Below are positions 13,760 through 22,400 of a DNA stretch of 28,226 nucleotides, piece after piece. The position numbers and the translations under genes were made by a program. A model generated the notes under the pieces. It was not told the origin of the DNA and made no database searches. It saw only the letters and a program-made list of their open reading frames with translations. The first letter of the stretch is position 1. The number at the start of each line of letters is the position of its first letter. The stretch is from assembly GCA_040080145.1 (NCBI GenBank), contig JBEBJA010000007.1:1-28226 (forward strand), read 5' to 3'. The DNA comes from JANXVY01 sp040080145. GTDB taxonomy: Bacteria; Pseudomonadota; Alphaproteobacteria; Rhizobiales; Hyphomicrobiaceae.

Positions 13760-15019
13760 ATGCTTCGCAACCGCGAAGCGGGAGGGCAGCAATTGGCAGA
13801 CCTAGATGACATTGATGTTGGAGATGAACCTGTTGCCGTTGGCTCAATGGTCGTGCCTGCTGGCATTTCTGTCGCGCAAATCGAAAAGCACTACCAAACT
13901 GGAAGACTGAGGGTCGTTCAAGAAAAGAACGATATATTTCTTACTCACGTCCTCAGCTTCATTGGTGTTGGTGGGAGGGATCGCGTTTGGTCGAATATTC
14001 GCCCTGAATACCAAAGAAGATTGCGGTGGGATGACAAGAAAAAATCTCAACTTATTGAGAGCTTTATTATGAATGTGCCCGTGCCACCGATCTTTTTATA
14101 TGAGAAAAGTTTGGGCGATTTTGAAGTGATGGACGGTCAGCAACGACTGAATACAATTGCCTCGTTCTACGATGGAGAGTTTGCCCTAGAGGGCTTGAAG
14201 GTTTGGCAGGCATTGAATGGAATGCATTATTCTCAGTTGCCTGGCCTTATCCGTAAGGGCCTAGATCGTGCCAAAATATCGGCTACCACGCTCACCTCCG
14301 ACAACACATCTGGTTCAGCAGACAGCATAGATCTTCGTGCTCAAGTCTTTGACCGGCTCAACACTGGTGGAGAAAGGCTAAATCCTCAAGAGCTGCGAAA
14401 CGCTTTGTATGCAGGATCATTCAATGAACTAATGGTAGATCTGTCCAGAATAAAGAAATTTACTGATGCTTGGGAAATTCCAAGTCACGCAGACAATGTG
14501 TCTGCGGATGGAACTATATGTGAAGCACTAGTAAAGAATAATTTGTTTAAGCGCATGACGGACGTAGAAATTGTTGTTCGTTTTTTTGCCTTCCGAGACA
14601 AGGAGAATATCTCTGGTTCCGTGCGAGGGATGCTCGACAACATCACAAAAAAGCATCGCCACGCAACTACAGCGGAACTGGCCTCGTTCCGGCAAGATTT
14701 TGAGACTGCCCTAGATATGTGCGTCAAGGTATTCGGAGAAGAAACATTCCGACTGCCCGCCCCAAAGGGTGCCGAAAAATCAAAGCTTTCGAGACCTTTG
14801 TTCGATGCCGAAATGGTCGCCATGCACTTGCAGCGTGAACGTAAGGACGATGTTGTTAAGCGGGCTAGCGAAATTAAGTCAGCGGTGCTGGGCCTGACTG
14901 AAATTAATGCAAGCACCTACGGATTAATGATTGGTCGAGCAAATACTGCATCGTCGATAAAATCTAGAATTGAGGCTGTCAGCGATGCGATCGTGAGGGT
15001 CCTGGATGGCCATGCTTGA
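13760..15019 (+). CDS. DUF262 (ParB/GmrS-like) protein, 419 aa
   Basis: DUF262 proteins carry a ParB/sulfiredoxin-like domain with NTPase/nuclease activity in modification-dependent and antiviral systems such as GmrSD. Signature segments are present in order: IRPEYQRRLRWDDKKKSQLI (80-99), VPVPPIFLYE (106-115), FEVMDGQQRL (121-130, the DGQQR core) and FDRLNTGGERLNPQELRNAL (197-216). There is no DUF1524 HNH domain, so it is not a complete GmrSD fusion; the partner is the downstream HEPN protein, overlapping by 14 bases. No strong Shine-Dalgarno precedes the ATG at 13760; an internal start is possible. The base composition is more A/T-rich than the backbone, a sign of acquisition. Confidence 0.85.
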   Translation: MLRNREAGGQQLADLDDIDVGDEPVAVGSMVVPAGISVAQIEKHYQTGRLRVVQEKNDIFLTHVLSFIGVGGRDRVWSNIRPEYQRRLRWDDKKKSQLIESFIMNVPVPPIFLYEKSLGDFEVMDGQQRLNTIASFYDGEFALEGLKVWQALNGMHYSQLPGLIRKGLDRAKISATTLTSDNTSGSADSIDLRAQVFDRLNTGGERLNPQELRNALYAGSFNELMVDLSRIKKFTDAWEIPSHADNVSADGTICEALVKNNLFKRMTDVEIVVRFFAFRDKENISGSVRGMLDNITKKHRHATTAELASFRQDFETALDMCVKVFGEETFRLPAPKGAEKSKLSRPLFDAEMVAMHLQRERKDDVVKRASEIKSAVLGLTEINASTYGLMIGRANTASSIKSRIEAVSDAIVRVLDGHA

Positions 15020-15812
15020 TGGCGCGAAGTCGGTCGCAGACGCCTTTTTTGATGAATTGCGGGCTACTGTTGAGATTAGAAAATCATACAGCGATATAAT
15101 CGTACTAAATGCACCAATGCTCTTTGCGGCATTTCAGCATGACGCCAAATTGAAGGAACGCCTAAAGGAAGCATTGAAGTTTAAGACTACGGATCAATCG
15201 GCCCTCTTAAGGGGGTTGTTCGTCCAATCCATAGGGGTGTTCGAAGAATTCGTTCGGAGGCTAGTAACATTAGTTCTTGAAGAACGGGTCAAAGGATCCC
15301 GCAAGTACAGTGAGCTGAATGATCAATTGAAAAATGGATTTATATCTCATTCCGGCCGCGTGCTCACTCACTACGGTAGCGGCAGCGTTAATGGGGTTCG
15401 GTACGATTTTTCAAAGCTGACCTTAAGCTTGGCTGGATGTCTTTCAGATGCCCAGCCCTATTCTCTTGATCCGCGCGTTTTCACGATATTGATGGGAAAT
15501 TGCACGCCCGATCGACTAGCGAAACTATTCGAAATCATTGGACTTCCTGACCCGTTTTCATCCGCGCTTGGTGAATGCTCTGAGCTGAAAAATGCTATGG
15601 GTGAAACTAGAAAGGCGCAAGTTGCTAAGATGGCAGAAGAGCGACTGGCTAAGTTAGTTGCGCTGCGCAACGATATCGCACATGGCGACCTGACTACCTC
15701 AATTTCAGCTGATGAGTTCAAAGAGCACATCAATTTTCTTAGTGCCCTCACAAGTGCGCTTAAAGAGTTATGTGAAAAACCACCTAGGGATGGCGAAACG
15801 CCAGGCAAGTAG
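15006..15812 (+). CDS. HEPN protein of the MAE_28990/MAE_18760 type (268 aa)
   Basis: HEPN proteins are often metal-independent RNases in toxin-antitoxin and phage-defence loci. The C-terminal helical region contains the RX4H catalytic motif RNDIAHG (221-227) following AEERLAKLVAL, and an N-terminal helix LLRGLFVQSIGVFEEFVRRL is typical of the MAE_28990/MAE_18760 family that usually accompanies DUF262 proteins. The ATG at 15006 lies inside the 3' end of the DUF262 gene, so the pair is translationally coupled. Likely function is RNA cleavage triggered or controlled by the DUF262 partner; this is inference from family and pairing. Confidence 0.8.
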   Translation: MAMLDGAKSVADAFFDELRATVEIRKSYSDIIVLNAPMLFAAFQHDAKLKERLKEALKFKTTDQSALLRGLFVQSIGVFEEFVRRLVTLVLEERVKGSRKYSELNDQLKNGFISHSGRVLTHYGSGSVNGVRYDFSKLTLSLAGCLSDAQPYSLDPRVFTILMGNCTPDRLAKLFEIIGLPDPFSSALGECSELKNAMGETRKAQVAKMAEERLAKLVALRNDIAHGDLTTSISADEFKEHINFLSALTSALKELCEKPPRDGETPGK

Positions 15813-16247
15813 AATGCCCGCATCTGCGCAGTTAGGCTCTCCAATCACGGGCTCGAACCGTTCGAAGCAGCCTTCCGGGCTTTCACGAGCTCACGAAATC
15901 GGGATACGGCCTCGCACTTTCGATGTGCACTTGATCGTTCTTGCCGCCGTCGCGCAACGTCCACTGAATTGACCGAGGGCCGCTACTGGATGGAACCAAC
16001 GCGGCCCTCAAATTCTCACACTCTCGAATGTCGCAGACCGATCAACCTCGTGCTGTTCCGCGCGTTGCGACGAGACGGCCCCACTTGAATGCGTTGCTCC
16101 ATGACGAATTGACGGAGCCGCTTGACGAAGCCAGCCTATCCAATTTGGCAGATGAACCGAAGCTGTGATATTCTTTAGTCGGCTTTATCATGACCCTAGC
16201 GGGAAGCACTGGTGTTTATCGATCGCGTCTGTAGGCCTTGGGGGGAC
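15813..16247. other. 435-base gap between HEPN and TIR genes
   Basis: No intact gene is seen. A perfect 9-base stem (GAGGGCCGC at 15975-15983 with 16001-16009, 17-base loop) may end the DUF262-HEPN transcript, but has no U-tract. On the minus strand an open stretch 15891-16041 reads like coding sequence (containing SIQWTLRDGGKNDQVHIES) yet has no ATG or Shine-Dalgarno and is closed upstream by TGA; it may be the tail of a lost gene. The TIR gene promoter should lie in the last 150 bases. Confidence 0.45.
15975..16009 (+). terminator. Possible terminator hairpin after the DUF262-HEPN pair
   Basis: A perfect 9-base inverted repeat GAGGGCCGC/GCGGCCCTC with a 17-base loop lies about 160 bases beyond the HEPN stop. 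It is followed by AAATTCTC, not a true U-run, so the assignment is tentative. Confidence 0.4.
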
Positions 16248-17147
16248 ATGCGAGGAAAAATTTTCGTAAACTACCGCCGCGATGATGTTCCGGGGGATGC
16301 GCGCGGTTTGCGCGATGGGCTGGCCGCGAAGTTCGGCAAGGCGCAAGTCTTTATGGACGTAGATAATCTGCTAGTCGGGCAGCGCTTCGACATGAAGCTG
16401 GCCGAGGCGCTCGACGCCTGCGATGTGCTGATCGCGATCATTGGCCCGCGCTGGACGGACCTACTCAAAGCGCGAATGCAGGGTGGAGAGCGTGATTACG
16501 TGCGCGGGGAGATAACTGCGGCTCTCAAGCGTGGGATCATCGTGATCCCGGTGCGGGTCGGGCGCGAAGGCACCATGCCCGCCATGCCGCGACGCGAGGA
16601 CTTGCCCCAAGATATCTGTGATCTCGCACTCTACCAGAAGCACGACGTATCGCACGAGCGCTTCGGACGCGATGTGGGAGAGTTGATCGCTGCAATCCAG
16701 GAAGCAAGGCGAATGAACCGGCCGCAGACGTTTGCTGCGCGCTCGATGTGGTCCTGGGTTGGGGCAACAGCAATGGCCATGGCACTCGTCGGCTGGGTCG
16801 GCGTCAACAAGATTGGGCAGCCCCTCATTAACACTAGCGCCAGTAGCTCTAAGTTTCCAAAACCGGTCACCGACCCCGCCATATTGGCGCAACTCGAATA
16901 CGACATCGACTTCTCAGCATCCGAGGAAACTATCAATGCAGCCCTGTCAAAACTGCGGCCCGAACAACAGGCAGCGGTTCGCCAGCTCCGGCAAGCTGCT
17001 CAAGCATCAAGGCCCGCTTGGTTGGTAAAAAAAGGCACTAATTTTTTTGATCTGCCAGAGGACCTACAAGCTTGTTTGAGCCAGCAAGGTGCGAAAAAGC
17101 CTTGGGAGCTAAATTGGGCAAGTTGCAACGCGATTTTCGAACAATAG
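16248..17147 (+). CDS. TIR-domain protein with a membrane anchor (299 aa)
   Basis: The frame also opens at a GTG (16212), but the ATG at 16248 has GGGGGG directly ahead. Residues 1-155 are a TIR_2 domain: KIFVNYRRDD (4-13), VFMDVDNLLVGQRF (34-47), ADVLIAIIGPRW-like segment (58-69) and DYVRGEITAAL (83-93), where E88 aligns with the catalytic glutamate of NAD-cleaving TIR domains (as in SARM1 WVHKEI). A transmembrane helix follows at about 167-187 (SWVGATAMAMALVGWVGV), then a roughly 110-residue C-terminal part of unknown fold. Likely a membrane-tethered NADase effector; no partner sensor gene is adjacent. Confidence 0.85.
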   Translation: MRGKIFVNYRRDDVPGDARGLRDGLAAKFGKAQVFMDVDNLLVGQRFDMKLAEALDACDVLIAIIGPRWTDLLKARMQGGERDYVRGEITAALKRGIIVIPVRVGREGTMPAMPRREDLPQDICDLALYQKHDVSHERFGRDVGELIAAIQEARRMNRPQTFAARSMWSWVGATAMAMALVGWVGVNKIGQPLINTSASSSKFPKPVTDPAILAQLEYDIDFSASEETINAALSKLRPEQQAAVRQLRQAAQASRPAWLVKKGTNFFDLPEDLQACLSQQGAKKPWELNWASCNAIFEQ

Positions 17148-17168
17148 GGGCTAAGCCAAAGAGCACTC

Positions 17169-17474
17169 TCATGCCGCGCCGCGTGTGCGCTCCTGTGCAG
17201 CAAGCCAGTCGTTTACCTCACCCGCTGGCCATCCCGTGATCCGGGTAGATATTGCGCGCGGCCTTGGGAATTTCTCGCTCTTAATCCACATATAGAGCGT
17301 GCGCCGGGATATACCGATTAGCTCCATGACTTCCTTGGGACGCATCAGCTTCCCCCGGTTAGCGTCCAGTCGCGCACCCTGCACCCAAGCCATGGCAACC
17401 GGCTCCGTGTCACCTAGAGCGACCATCAACGCCACCTCAAACGCTTCGTCGTCCAGATCATCAAGTTCGCTCAT
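17169..17474 (-). CDS. AlpA-family regulator next to the integrase (101 aa)
   Basis: The frame opens at 17510, but the ATG at 17474 (MSELDDLDDEAF) has GGGAGGGG upstream and is preferred. The C-terminal half is a phage AlpA/excisionase HTH: LMRPKEVMELIGISRRTLYM, WIKSEKFPRPRAI and GWPAGEVNDWLAAQ. In P4-like elements AlpA-type proteins activate the integrase or direct excision; the location just downstream of the integrase gene in the same orientation fits. The N-terminal 45 residues are acidic. Confidence 0.85.
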   Translation of the reverse strand: MSELDDLDDEAFEVALMVALGDTEPVAMAWVQGARLDANRGKLMRPKEVMELIGISRRTLYMWIKSEKFPRPRAISTRITGWPAGEVNDWLAAQERTRGAA

Positions 17475-17521
17475 TTGCCCCTCCCGCTGTAAGCAAATCA
17501 CACGTAGCACAATTCGTCAGA

Positions 17522-18817
17522 TCACGCTCGCAACGATACGACATTCGTTCCTCCCGCCCTCATCCCAAGCAAGCGCTCAAGGTGGTCTGCCCACGCCTCC
17601 AGAGCGGCCCGCCTCTGCGATAGGTAGTTGGATCGATTGTAGATCCGCGTCACGTCTTTCTTCGCGTGGTGCAGCACTCTCCCGATGGTATCGTCGGTGA
17701 AGTCAAGGTCACCCATCCCGGTCGATGCTGTGCGTCGCAGATCGTGAACTGTAAAATGCGGAAGCCCCCATCCGTTGCCATCGGCTGCCGTCCGCCGAAC
17801 CGCGACCCCAAGTGCATTTCCTGCGATTGGCCCGCCATCTTTCGCGGCCTTACCAGTGCGCGCATTACCCTTGCCGCGCTGCGACGGGAACAGCCACCGG
17901 CTGTCGCCTGCCAGGGCCTCCGCTTCCGCGATCAGGCGCAACGCCAGCGGCGACAACGGCACCATATGATCGTTCAGCTTCGACTTCGTGCGCCCTTTCG
18001 GAATGGTCCAGATACCCGCCTCTAAGTCCAATTCGGATCGGGCTATTTCACAGACCATGCTCTCGCGTTGGGCCGTGACCAGGAGCAACTTCAAGACTAA
18101 CTTCGACCCCTCAGACATCTTGGCCGTGCTCAACCGCTCCCAGAACGTTACAACCTCACCATCTGACAACGCCCGCTCGCGTGCGGTCTCCTTGAAGTAT
18201 TTCTTGATGCCTGCGGTCGGATCGATTGCGACGCGGTCCCGACCCTGCCCCCAACGATAGATCGCTCTTAAGAGTGCCAAGACGCGGTTCGTGCGAACCG
18301 TCACGCCGCGCTCGGCCACTTTGTCCAACATCCTCACCACGTCGCCCTTCGTGATCTGGTCCGCCTTCATCCGGCCAAGCATCGGCAAAATGTCTTTGTC
18401 GAGCATCGACCGATCATCGATCAGTGAGCGTGCGGCCTTGTTAGGTTCGGCGTGTTGCTTGAGCCATGCGTTCACAAGCTCTTGGAGCGTGTCAGCTTCG
18501 CGCCTGGACTGCCGTTCTGCCGCCGGATCTTTCTCGTTGTCCACGTCGCGGCGAAGCTCAGCAGCGCGCCTGCGCGCTTCCTCAAGGCCAATGCCGGGAT
18601 AATGCCCGATGGAGATACAGGACCGCTTGCCATCGCTTGGCCGGGTGTAGTGGTAGCGCCATGACCGCGCGCCGGTAGGGGACGTGCGCAACTCAAGGCC
18701 AACAGCGTCAAGATCGCGAACTTCCATCCGTACCCCTAGGGCTTTCGCCTTGCCGGGTGCCGTCTTGCAGTAGGCATCGGTTAGACGAACCTGCCTGTCA
18801 TATGCCGGGGTGTTCAT
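17522..18817 (-). CDS. Tyrosine integrase with DUF4102 arm-binding domain (431 aa)
   Basis: Site-specific recombinase of the P4-type family. An N-terminal DUF4102-like domain (VRLTDAYCKTA... WRYHYTRPSDGKRS, about 10-95) is followed by a core-binding domain (110-205) and a catalytic domain with R251 (TAQRESM), a lysine within KGRTKSK (274-280), H358 and R361 (HDLRRTA), H383/H384 (VLHHAKK) and the nucleophile Y393 (RIYNRSNY). The family normally uses tRNA 3' ends as attachment sites, and a tRNA 3' fragment lies about 200 bases upstream (19021-19053). The ATG at 18817 was chosen over 18841 because GAGG lies just ahead of it. Confidence 0.9.
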   Translation of the reverse strand: MNTPAYDRQVRLTDAYCKTAPGKAKALGVRMEVRDLDAVGLELRTSPTGARSWRYHYTRPSDGKRSCISIGHYPGIGLEEARRRAAELRRDVDNEKDPAAERQSRREADTLQELVNAWLKQHAEPNKAARSLIDDRSMLDKDILPMLGRMKADQITKGDVVRMLDKVAERGVTVRTNRVLALLRAIYRWGQGRDRVAIDPTAGIKKYFKETARERALSDGEVVTFWERLSTAKMSEGSKLVLKLLLVTAQRESMVCEIARSELDLEAGIWTIPKGRTKSKLNDHMVPLSPLALRLIAEAEALAGDSRWLFPSQRGKGNARTGKAAKDGGPIAGNALGVAVRRTAADGNGWGLPHFTVHDLRRTASTGMGDLDFTDDTIGRVLHHAKKDVTRIYNRSNYLSQRRAALEAWADHLERLLGMRAGGTNVVSLRA

Positions 18818-18856
18818 GATCCTCAACCTTGCTGATTTCATCCGTTGGCGAACGCT

Positions 18857-18876
18857 TGGGTACGCTATGGGTACGC
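18857..18876. repeat. Tandem TGGGTACGC direct repeats upstream of the integrase
   Basis: TGGGTACGC occurs at 18857-18865 and again at 18868-18876, one helical turn apart. Immediately after lies the palindrome CTCAAGCCTTGAG (18881-18893). Position between the integrase start and the attachment scar makes them candidate arm-type integrase sites or regulator sites. Confidence 0.6.
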
Positions 18877-19020
18877 AAAACTCAAGCCTTGAGGTATACT
18901 AACGGTTCATCTACCAAGGCAGTCTTATATAATAAATCCTTGAAACTAGTGCATATAACCTAGCGCCAACCCTGATCTGATTTGGGTCTGAAATCAATAC
19001 TTTTATGTTTCCTAAACTGT

Positions 19021-19053
19021 AGGTCGCAGGTTCAATTCCTGCCGGGATCACCA
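19021..19053 (+). other. 3' tRNA fragment, element attachment site
   Basis: The T-arm (GCAGG, loop TTCAATT, CCTGC at 19026-19042), the acceptor 3' strand CGGGATC (19043-19049), discriminator A and CCA (19051-19053) form a clear 3' tRNA end. No acceptor 5' strand (GATCCCG) or anticodon arm precedes it, so this is not a complete tRNA. Crossover within this part leaves an identical sequence at the other end of the element. Amino-acid identity cannot be told from this fragment. Confidence 0.8.
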
Positions 19054-19446
19054 ATGGATCGGGGGGAGACTTGTTAATATTTCACCTCGATCACGAAATA
19101 TTGAACCGGCGATAATCGGTTCCTGACTAAAGGACGCTTGCAACCACAATCTGAACTTGCATGATGTTACGTCCGTGGGGGGTACTATCTGCATGCGCAA
19201 AACACCAAGAGCTGTTCCGTTGCTGTTTAAGCAAAGGTCTCCAAACTACGCTTAACAGCGCAGTGGCGCGCTGCTGTTCCCGCATCGCCGGTCGTCCTGA
19301 ATAATTCCAATATGGATAGGCAAAGCCGTCCTGTGCCGCCGTGACACGCGGTCAGGGATGCGTGGCTGCGCGCCGTCACCTCTGCGGTGTGATCGCGCAA
19401 GGCTGCCTCATCAAGTCATCAGTTATGAGAGCGTAAAGTACCTGCC
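19054..19446. promoter_or_regulatory. Leader and promoter region of the RTX gene
   Basis: Two abutting inverted repeats stand out: AATATTTC (19076-19083) with GAAATATT (19095-19102), and GAACCG (19103-19108) with CGGTTC (19117-19122). They may be binding sites for two regulators or the terminal structure of the tRNA-side transcript. The rest of the 393 bases shows no gene and no clear promoter by eye. Confidence 0.45.
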
Positions 19447-22400
19447 ATGTCCAATTTGAGAATTGAATTTGTCCCGATCCAGAAATTCGCACTCGGTTGG
19501 TTCGGCTTTGATCACCTGCAAGTGGTTTATGAACCTGATGAAATCCCGTTGGTCCCCAATCCGCAGGACGACTGGTACGTCATTGAAGGCGATTCCGCAT
19601 CGGGAGAGCAGGGCTCAAAACTGGGGGTCCTTGGCGAAAGCGGCAGACTGCATATGTCAACCGCGAACTTGGCCAGCGGCGATGACCTCGTAGCCAAAAT
19701 TGGCACCCCGGAGACACGCGGCAGCCGCATCTTGACGCCCAATTCCGACAACAGCGGCGCTTGGGCAGCAATTGCCGAGTATGGCGCCGAAATCGAGGCA
19801 AACGACTTCCCTTATCTCGCCTATGGTGCGCCCTATACGCCGTTTCCGACCTTCAATTCCTCGTCCGTCGTTGCGTCCTTGCTGTGGGAAGTCGGCATCG
19901 ACGTCAATCTCAACATGCCGTACGGCATCCGCGTTTCGCCAGGCACATCGACATTTCTCGGGACGACCTACGCCGACATCATGACTATGCCGACGGCGAA
20001 TTTCGACACGCTCGCTGGCGGCTATGAGAATGACGATCTGACTGGTTCAAACTCGGCTTTCCGGGTCGACAAATTGTTCGGCGGTGCGGACGACGATACT
20101 TTTCATTGGTCGACCGGCTTGAACATCGTGCACGGCGGCGATCCGAAAATGGCCCGCGACGGAGATGGCTATGACCGCGCCGACTACAGCGGTGCCAGCA
20201 CCATTACGGTTAGCCGGGGACGCGGCGGCGTTCGCGGTGTTTCCCCGGACTTCATCGTGTCCTTCACTGGCTCGGGCAATGGCGGAGGCACCGACTGGCT
20301 CTATTCGATCGAATCCATCCGCATCGACGGCAAAAGCGATACGCTCATTTTCGGCAGAGGCGTTACCGGTTTGGACGAAGACCTCATCATAGATATGGGA
20401 GGCCAAGACACTAAGAAGGGCGACGTCGCTGATTTTTCGCAAGCCGAAGGTGCCATTGTCATGGTCGCCGACAGTGCCGATGAAGTCCGCGTCAGCACGG
20501 GCGACGAAGGCGGCTCCAAAAGTTGGTGGGTTACCGGCGCGGAGTTCGTTATCGGCTCCGAACAAGACGACGAATTTCACCTTGACGAAATGATGCTTGG
20601 CGCCGACGGCGGCGCAGGTGACGACATCATCGATAGCCGGGCGGTCACCGCCGGCACTGGTGCAAGCCCAGAAGGCTTTGACGCCGAGATCAGCGGCGGC
20701 GCTGGTCAAGATACGCTGATCAGCGGCGAAGGGCGCACGCTCGCAAAGGGCGGTGCAGGCGTCGACACATTCATTCTTGGTGCACTCTCGCGTGCTGGCC
20801 AGCCGACCGAACTCGTCATCGACGACGCCACGAGCGAAGATCACCTGCTTGTCCCGCTCAACTTTTTCGATGGGCACTTTGGCAGCGCTGATAATTCGCT
20901 GCTCCTGCCCCTGCTCGGCGGTACCGGCAATTGGGCCGTGATGGACGACCAAACCGCCGGTGCGTTCATTTATCAGAACACCCAGCAATCTTCAGGCGAC
21001 GACCAGACCGCCGGTATCATCCCTTTCACCGGGCAGATCTTGTATTACCGCGAGGGTAGCGATCTCGTCATCCGGCTTGTGCCCGGCGAGAAGGCCACGC
21101 AGACGATCAACTTCGAAGGCCACCCGTCCTACGACATCACCTACGCAAATCTCGATTTTAACCGCGAGACAGTGGTTCGGGTTCGCAACTTCCAACCCGG
21201 CATGCTCGGCATCACGTTCGAGGAACCGATCCCGGGCGAGGAGATCTTCACCGACGAGCATGGCTTTGTGTACACCGGCTATACCAACTGGGATCAGATC
21301 GCCAACCGTCTCACGAACAACGGCTCGCTTACCGAAACGCTTGACCCGATCCCGGTCACCCACGGCCCACCGCGCGGCAACGGTACAACCGTTTCACCCA
21401 TCCATGTTGATGGCACGGCGTCAGACGACGCTATTGATCTCACGATCAGTCCGATCTCATCGCAGGTCCAGGTCACCAGCACTACGACCGTCACATCCGG
21501 AGAAGGAAACGACACTATCATCACCGGGTTCAGCGCCGACAGGATCGAGGCAGGTTCGGGCGATGACACAGTGACGACCGGCGCTGGCGAAGATATCATC
21601 GACGGCGGGACCGGTGCAGACGCCATGACGGGGGGATTCGACGACGATATCTACTACGTCGATAGCGCAGGTGACGTGGTCGTCGAACAAGCCAAACAAG
21701 GCCGCGACTCCGTCACCGCATCCGTCGACTACACGCTCACCCAAAATGTCGAGATACTGACATTGACCGGAAGCGCTGTCAGCGGAACCGGCAACACGGC
21801 CAATAACACGCTGATCGGCAACGACGGCAACAACGTGCTCGATGGTGCCGCCGGAGATGACACACTGTACGGGGCGGCTGGCGATGACGTCCTGACGGGA
21901 GGTGACGGCAGTGACACCTATGTCTACACCGCAGCGTCCGGTCAGAAGACGATTATTGATACTGGGGCATCTACCGATACCGATGCGCTCGTTCTCAGTC
22001 ACGGCATCAAACCGGGCGATATTCACGCCTACCGGCTGACATCTGCTCCCGACGACCTGATCTTGAGCTTTTCTTATGGCGGCTGGGTCAAGATCCAGGG
22101 CCAATTGATCGGCCATGGAATTGAAGAAGTCGTGTTTGACGACGGCACCACCTGGACCCGTGCCGACCTCGCAGCCATGACCGCGCCTTTGCTCGATTTT
22201 CCGCCGCCGGAGGCCTTGGATGATACATCCATCTTCATTTACGGCCAGAACGCAACCATCCCGAGCCTTGCCGTGCTCGGCAACGATTTGGCGTTCGACA
22301 ACGTGCTCCACATCACAAGTATCGGTAGCGTTTCAACTGGCACCGTCACCATCGATGCCAATGGGGACATCGTTGTTGCGGCGCCCGCAGGGTACAGCGG

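Noticed and set aside
15891..16041. Open stretch with coding-like composition on the minus strand
   Set aside because: No start codon with a ribosome binding site and closed by stops on both sides; recorded only in the gap description.
18978..19053. Complete tRNA gene
   Set aside because: Only the T-arm and acceptor 3' strand exist; no 5' acceptor strand GATCCCG or anticodon arm is found upstream.
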